From: Eumeta japonica
Lineage: Eukaryota > Arthropoda > Insecta > Lepidoptera > Psychidae
Reading direction: 5' to 3'
Assembly: GCA_005406025.1 (NCBI GenBank)
Contig: BGZK01000021.1
Span: forward strand, 248,001-312,000
DNA: 64,000 bases
Shown: positions 52,401 through 61,400 of the stretch, one piece after another
Layout of the letters: every line of letters begins with the position of its first letter
How positions within the stretch are numbered: the stretch's first letter is position 1
Notes under the pieces: generated by a model
Seen by the model: the letters and a program-made list of their open reading frames with translations, nothing else
Told to the model about the DNA's origin: nothing
The model's database searches: none
Translations under genes and position numbers: made by a program

Positions 52401-55400
52401 TTTGAGTTCTGTATTAAATTAAGGATTTTCATTCGGACATTCCCAATATCTACATTTTATGCGCGTACTTAATGGAAACTTGATTTAATTTAGTTTCCAA
52501 ATACTGTGATCTGAAATGCCTTCGATTATATATAATCATATACGATCAAACGCATTCCAGATTAATATATCATTCACCAACAAGTATCAAAAAAAAAAAG
52601 CTGTAACGCGACTACAGAATAAACAAAAAAAAAGTGCAAAAGTACAAAAATAAACTACGTGTTTCTTTGATAATAGATGACAGATGGTGTTTAATTTGGG
52701 AATACAGGTTAATGAACATTTCTAAATAAAAGTCTAGCGCCTCACAAATTAAAATTAAATTAACATCTAAACCGATGTTCAGAGATAATTTCCAAATTAC
52801 GAGACATTACACGGAAACAGAATGAAAAATTTGCATGTATCGTGCTAAATCTTACTACAATGTTTACCCAAAAACATTTTCGGGATGGAACTTAATAGGG
52901 TATGTGCCTCTCGTTAATTTTATAGACACACTAACTTCTGCAAGCAACCGCAAGTCATTTTCCATAAAGGAGAAGCGTAATTGTTAACTATTCAATACGA
53001 TGGCTCTGTGACATATTATAATGATTCCATTGCTAACTTAATGAATCGAATCTAGTTATACGTAAAACAAACAAGATCTCAATTGTAGAACTATACTAGA
53101 GCCGACAATGCCGACGAAATCGTCACCCACAACTCATTAGCTATTGGAAACGAAATTGGTTCAGCTGTTTCAGAGCGGTAACGAACAAACAGACAGGCCT
53201 ACTATCGCATTTTTAATGTTAGACATTGTGTCGTATATGCAAAAAAGTATGCAATAATAATATAACAAAAGATAGCCTTGAATTTTTTAACACGCAAAAA
53301 CACAATATCTTAAAATCGTCGAGCGGATGTACTTTGTGATAATGGAGCAAAAACGTGGTAAACGAATGGCGTTAATGACTTTTTCGTATTAGGATCGTAT
53401 AAAAAAACGCTTTGTAGTCATTTGAATAGATCATCAGCTCGAACCTTGACTTATGCTCGCTTGCTTCGTATGAGGTGATACAAAACCACAGAATATGCGA
53501 TTAACTGTGTAACATGATTTGAAATCAACGCCTGAAAATCCGGCTTCAAATTAGAAAAAAAGTTTCGAAAATGTTACCATTAACAGATAATTTAAAGCAT
53601 CTTTGTATGTAAAAATAATGGCATATTTTCCTTTTAATAGTTATAATATTATATAATAAAAATTCTTCAAAAAAAAAAACCTCACAATTCTAGTGGCGTA
53701 GGTTTGTTTTTAGTTAATTTTGAAGAAAAGAGTACTCGATCGACTTTGAATAAGTTGCACTGAGTACTTTTTGTCACTGGAAAACGCCCGTTTCGATATT
53801 AAATATATTTTTATGTATTGCATATCTGTAATATCTGTCTGTGTATGTGTATATATATATACACATACGCATTGTACAATATATATATATTTATATAGTA
53901 TTTGTCGAATTTTGTGAGAAGCATTCCTTTTGCGACTCACTAACATCAACTTTATCATTTTTTAAATTTACGTCTGTCTGCCTGTCAGTCTGCCTGTTTG
54001 TCTGTATGTATGTCTTTTCATAGCTTATAAATGTTTTGACCGATCTTGATGGAAATTGGTTTAGGGAAAGATAATGTAATTGCGTACATTATAGGTGATA
54101 TATGAATTCGATAATGCGTCTGTCTGTCAGTGCGTTTGAGCTAATCTCTGAAACACCTGAACCTCAACCGAAGATTTTAATAACATTTTGAGTAAAAGTA
54201 GATTACCTCCTGAAATAATAAATAGGACACTTTTTACTTATCTGTATATATCAATATACGAAACAGTACATTTCATATTTTTATAAAATTCTGTCATAAA
54301 TATGTATTTCACGACACACCTAATCTATACTTATTATTTTTTAATCTTCACTCAGATTGCAGACAGACTGATTGGCGTCTGTTCGTTTATTTGTTTATCC
54401 GAACTAATCTGCAAAAATTCTGATTGAATAAAGTCAAATTTTGCACAGCGATGGACTATTTTTAATGGTTGTGTATTTTGTTCGTTTTGTTTGTGTGCCT
54501 AAGCCATGTATCCGATTACTATGAAATTGGCGATTTGCGGTAGTGCAAAAAGGAAGGTTTCTGAAAAAAAAATAGCATTTGGTGCCCGACTTCGTCTGCG
54601 TGTTTGTCATATCGAACAAAACGATTGAACGTTGATCAACCAGTTCTACCGTAGGCCGGAAATTTCGTATGTTACTCGTCTAAAAACACGCCCTTGTCTG
54701 TCAATGGGTTGAGATGACATTTAAAAAATAGGTCATTGCCATAGTTTCATTAAACATGTTAAATAAAACCGTCAATACCGTGCTATCAAAAATTTTAGTT
54801 ATTTAATCCACACAATGGTATCGAGTTTTCTTAATGGACTATAATTTCTTCTTTTGTTAACAGTTTACCTGTTTTTTTTATAATCCTACCTTCAAATTTC
54901 ACCTTATTTTAATACGAACGAAAAATTAAAATTAACGAATGTATTGGGTATATTAATTATACCATGTATGCGATAGTTTTCAGTCTCAACTACCTCTCTG
55001 AATGTACCAGTAATATGATTTTTTGAGCGTTTTATTGTTTTTATTTGAGCACCTTTTTGACGTGCATTTCGACCACTGTTACCACCAATCACATCATTGA
55101 TCTATAAATTCATCTCTTGTTTATACACCTGCCCTCTCTAACCGCTACTGTTGAAAGCTGACGATTTGAACAAAAAGTTGTTTTTCTTTTCAATTATAAA
55201 GCTAAAAATACAACTACAATTTTCAATCAGCAGTTAACTTCTACTAATAAATCATTACTAATATGATAATTTGTTAATTGCATGGATAGTCTGCATCTAT
55301 CTTACAAAAATAAAACGAGATATCAATTCTATTTAAGCTATTAAATTTCCCCAACTTTGGTTTACTTATCAAGGCCATTCTCAAACTGAAAAATCTACTC

Positions 55401-58400
55401 GATTAGGAAAATCAATTGTTTAATGAGGTCATTGAATAACAAAAACGTCATGGGATAAATTCCCGATTTAAAATTAAATTAAGTAAATTAAATAAATTTA
55501 AATTAAATAAACGACTTACAATATTGGCCTGTTTGGTTTCGTCTATGTAATGTGTAGTTATGATGACAGTTGTTCTGCGGCCCTGGGTGATCTCGACGAG
55601 GTGGTCCCAGATACTGGAAAACAGATGTCCAATATTTAAACGAAAATTTTCACTGTTTTAACAATAACGACTCAAACATGTCACAGTAAATATTTTTTTA
55701 ATAATAAAAAATTTTACCAAATGATATTTTAAAATAATCGAGTGCATTTTTCAAGCTGTAAATATTTCATGAAATAACACTAATTGTGTTGTAAAATAGT
55801 CGTCGTTATTCCCGAAAGAATCATTACTCACTACCAAAATGGAATATGACTCGACTCATCCATAATCAGAATACGTCTTTTTTTTTTTGATTTATCAATT
55901 GTAAGTATCGATCGCGTTTCATGATAGATTCTGCCATATATGATGGCTTAGAATGTACGTAAATATGAACTTCATGAAATTTATGCAGGGCCGGTGAAAA
56001 GAACCTAAGATCACACAATCTCTCACCTTTGCCTGAGGACAGGGTCAACTCCTACAGTCGGTTCATCTAGAATAAGTAACTCAGGGTCATGAAGCAGAGC
56101 CGCCGCCAGAGACACCCTTCTTTGTTGTCCGCCCGAGAGATTCTTAACTGGTCTGAAAAAAGTTTTAATCCCTTATTTCGTCAAACAATTTGCTTGTGCA
56201 TTTTGTATTTTTTTTTGTTTTGACACTATATACGTGTAATACAAAATTAAGTTGATACGTAGTGTTAAATAATAAAATAAATTTAATAACTTAACAGTCG
56301 ACATTAATTAGTGAGCTTACAAAACAAATAATGAATGTTGAGTTTTATATAAATGGTAATAAATACTTAACAGAAATATGACGACGAGCGACGAATATTT
56401 CTGTTAAGTATTTAAAATAATAAATAAAATAAACGAAATAAATAATAAATAAAATATACCAAAATAATAAACATTAAAAAAAATACATGTACACAAAGGA
56501 AACAATTAGCGTACAACAGACAGATAAGAATGGAAAGTCAAAGATGTACTTTGTTGCGTAAAACCAGAGGTCGATGTGTATACCTACCTACTCGGGCTGG
56601 GTAGTTGCAGTAGTTTGATAAGAAAATCAATTCTTTCGTCGACCTCCGCAGTGCTCATGCCGGCCGTCCATCCGAAATATATCATCGTTTCTCTTATTGT
56701 GAAGTCGCCGAAAAGCGCCACCTCCTGGTGACGAGAGAAAAACACGAATTGAGTACTCGTACAGCCTTTATTTATAGACCCACTACTAGACAATATCACC
56801 TCTATTCTATTTTGTAGTGTGTTAATTCGCGGAAATCCATAATTAGACGCTTGCCTGCAACATGTATTGTCATGCAGCATGCAACCCATCGCTGGCCTTC
56901 GTATATGTTCTTCCACTACGAATCCCTATCAAACTAATTGGATGTCTTTCAATCCACTCGAATCAATGGAGAGGATTGATAGATATCGACCACATAAGCG
57001 AGTGTAATATTTTAATAATCTTGGTCCGCTAAACAGTTATATCGTTATTTCTAAGTATATTTCATGCCAGATAAGCACATCTTCTAAAAAAAAAAATGCA
57101 GACAGTCACATCCACCAGGGCTTCAGGAGCGCTAAATTGCTTCCTAAACCTAAAAAAAAATAACCTAGTTTTCAAAATACGTTCAGTAAGGATGACGGTC
57201 GTCGAAGGAATGGTCACCCAGGGAGATGCCTTGCCGCACGAAATCGCATCGCAGCAATTCGTGTCGCAATTTTCTGCGTTGCGAATTCGCATCGCGTCGC
57301 ATCGCAGTTTTGTGTACGAGCCCTAAGTTAAAAACTAACTCTCAAAGGCTATAAAAGTGCATTTTCAACTATTAAATTGCTTTTGTAATAGAAATATCTG
57401 GAGGGTCATTAAAAAAAGCAATGGCAGCACAGAGTAAATTATTACGACGGTTACAAACTTAAATTTTACAAGTTATTAAGTTATACTTATTTTTCATGCA
57501 CGAAATTATAATAAGTGATCATATCCGTCTCTGAAGCCAACATGCAAGCTTTTATATAGAGACGAAACGCGTCTTAGAGACGCTAATAACGCGAACCCAG
57601 CGCACGTTATGATTATTGTATAGTCATTTACGAGTGAGCGCGGCTTACTTCTTAGTAGGTACGATCAATTTCAAGACACATACGGTCTATTTTTGAGTAG
57701 TAATGACCTATTTCTGAATAGCTAAAGTCTATATTTTACTAACAGAAAAGCCAATATTCACGCGATCACGCGATAAACCTGAAAAGCTGCCCGTAACGAA
57801 TCATTTTAACATCCGACGGTCTTTCGCGTCATAGTTCCTATCGTTTCATAACTTTTTTAGTGCCCACCTTTTCAGGTGCCATGCAACGACAATGACGAAA
57901 TACGGCGCGATGATACCATTTTGTATGTTTTATTAAATTTTCATGCGATCACCGAAAAATTTGTAAAAAATATATACTCTTAGGTTTTTGTTTTTGTCGA
58001 TACAGAAGTGAAATACTTGCGTGAACGTCGTATTTAAAATTTCATAAGAAGACGTTTTGCCGCATTTCAGGATACTGAAGATGGCCAAAAAATTAAGTTA
58101 TCGAACAAAAGGGCATCGGATAACTTTTGAGCGTGACGAGACTTAATCGTCTGCACTAATGGTTTTTCATCGGCAATATAATGAGTTTATAATGTCTTTT
58201 CCGTTAACAAATTTTTAAGTTGAACTGCGCATAGAGCACAAAGCTCGGTGGCCAAAAACAAGCACGTCGCGTTTCGGTGCTCCTGACTTGCTGTAAATTC
58301 GTTTTTATTATATTTTTTTTTTTACTCGATATTTGGTGTTTTTGGCATATATTTACAATTTAAACTTTTTCAATTTTACATAAATCTATTCCAGTAAATT

Positions 58401-61400
58401 AGACTTGTTTACTTCCAAAATTTTAAGAATACACTTAGTAGAAAATTCCTTGATTTTTTTTCATTTCATGCTATAATAGCAACAGAAATCCAATATACAT
58501 GGATATGAATTACTTATAAGACTCAGGTGGAGTCAGATTATGTTGAAAGTTATTTTCTTTATTTAACTTTCTTAACTGTAGTTCTAAAATTATTGAAACG
58601 TGTAATGAAATTCTACAATGCCAACCAGTTTGGTTGGTCTCTCAATAAAAATTTATTGTTCATTGAAAAACTTTCAACCGACACCTTTGAAATTAGAAGT
58701 CGCAATAAACACAGAACAACAGCGTACAAGTGTCTATCGATTTCAAATTGAAATTATATATATCAGTTTAGGAAGAACTTTCATAAGTCTTGAATACTAA
58801 AAAAAAAACGAAGTTGCCTTAATAATTAAAGGGAGATAGAGAGAATGAGAAGTATACATTGAGCCTAGCATAAAATGCAGCAGTTAACATTTTTCGTTTT
58901 GTTTCGTTGCGTATGTATGTCGACTATTACTATTAAACTAATGTAAATTAAAGTGCATCAACAAAAGAGCATATCTTCATGGCACTGACGTCCTTTTGTT
59001 GAGAAGCGCAGTTTTTCGTCAATAACTTGAAATCAGCCATATCCGGCCATGTTAAAAATATTTTTTCTTGGAAGTATTTTTTAACCGTTATCTTCTTCAT
59101 TTTTTTTTCATATTTTTTTTAAATATACAGTATAGAAAATAGAGGCGAGGGACACAATTTCTGCGATTCTCGTAGCGATTATATCCGAAATTATTCAAGC
59201 AATCAGAAAAATTGCTTAAAAACCTTAGAGTATTTTTAAAAAAACTGTCAAAATATGTGCCACACGTTGATGTATGCTGGATAAAAGTTTTTTCAACTTC
59301 TGTTACATGTATGCAGTTCTCCCCCTAGAAATATTTTCTTTTTGTATTTAACTTTACGTTGTTAAGTAACTAAGTAGCGGTTTATACAAAACGTCTACAC
59401 CATTAATTTCATTAATATACGTCTTGTAGTTTTTGAATAAAATGTCCGTGACATACGAATGGACGGACAGACGGACGTGACGGAACTTTACAGTTTCGTC
59501 ACCGAACACCTATGTGCTTCGTTTTTGCCATTTCGACCTCCATGTCGTTTAGGGTTCCAACCCTAAAAAACTATCCATATTTAGTAATTAGTAGACTCGA
59601 CCATTTTACAACCAATTTTTGTGTAAATACGCTTTTTTTGAGGTATTGTTTAATTATATTATGTGTGTATTTGTATAAGTTATATTCTGCAAATACTCAA
59701 ATATGCAATTATGGATTTACTAAGACCCGAATCTATACAACTTACGACTACTAGTAGCTATACCAGGTCTTGTCGAGCAACTACTTTCTGAGGCTAACAA
59801 TGTATAAAACTTCATTTATTTATTTTTTTCTTTGTCTATTTTTCGTTAAAAACTCTTAGAAACAACCATACGATCCGATAACATATGGAGAACAAAGTCA
59901 GTTTATCAATTAATAGAAGTCCATCAGTAAAATTTTCAATCACTCTAACCTGATTTTCTTAGACCACTTAAAATTTCGATTTAAAATGATTTAATTATTG
60001 TAACAGAGGTTCGTTATATCCATTTTCCTTCATCCTGCTCTAATTTTCTTCTAAATAACTGTTCAGACCGAATGACAGTTGAATACAATTATTTCGGCAA
60101 AATTCTCGTGGGTTTCCATGAGCCCAACTTAAAGGTACAATGACATTTGAAGGATCATTTTCAATTTATCTGCCTCCCATTTCGAATATGTAAGAAATGC
60201 ACAAATTCGTTCCCACCCGATAAACCTAGAATAATAGAAGGAAAAAAAAAAACCTATAGCAAAAGGAGAATCTAGAATCTGAAGCTGATAATACTACTTA
60301 CGAACCGGATAGCGTTAAAACTCACATCATGTGAAACATTTGGAAGTAAGCACGACGAGCGGCGCCACAGTCGCCTTTGAAGTTCCGATTAAAAAAAATT
60401 CTCCAACTTTCAAGTTTGAACGATTAGAATGAAACGATATCTGCCTTGTACTGAGTTGTAGTTTTAATAAACAAATATATGCATGTAAACATGAGTATAC
60501 GATCTCATGTAAGTAGTCGTCTAAATCGATTTCGAATTCATATTTCATAATAATCATTAGGAAAGCGCATTAAAATACTTTTTTTTTTATGGCGAAAATG
60601 ATTTTTCTTTTATTGAAGGAGGAAAAGTTTTGCATATTAAAATAACGTACTTCTATTTGATTTCACTCATCATTACCCAACTAAGGCGAAGACAAAAGGA
60701 GGATTATGACTTCAGCCTGTATGTATGTATGTGGCTTGTATATTCGTCTATTCGCTCATAACTTCTAAACTACTTTTCATGATTTTACAAATGAGGTATC
60801 GTTAGAAGGGTCTTCATTGTCCACGGATTATAGGCCGTGTGACGTCATACTTAATTTAATACGTCGGCCTCTAGAGAACAAAAGTCATTTTATTTAATAT
60901 ATCGTATTGAGTATTAAATGAGGGAGCTTACGTAGAACTTTTAAAACATACATATTTTCACTATCTGTTCCGTATGTAGAAATACGCATAATTTGTAAAA
61001 TTACGTCTTAGATGTGAGCAAACACCTTTTCTCTTAAAATCTACTCAAAATACACACATACACAGACACATGCGCATTCACGCGCGCGCGCACACGCACT
61101 CACAGGCACGCACGCACACTCACGCGCACACACAAACACACAAGCGACAAGACTAGTTCATTCGATCAGTCTCTAAATTATCTGTTCAAGTACATTCCTT
61201 ACGTTCACTACGATCTTAATTACGTTCAATTATCCCGTTTCAGTAACTATCGAGGTCCACACGCCCGGGCGGGAGCGCCGACCAAGTCTTTTTTCTAACT
61301 TATCGTATTTTGTTTTTTGCCCTGACTAGCCTTCTAGTATTTTAAACTTTATATATAAATTGTTCGAATATATATATATATATGGGTAATTCAAAAAAAA

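Noticed and set aside
56581..56590. Second donor GTATAC at the end of ABCH exon 3
   Set aside because: Using it would add bases that break the frame into the conserved [10 protein letters not shown] of the next exon.
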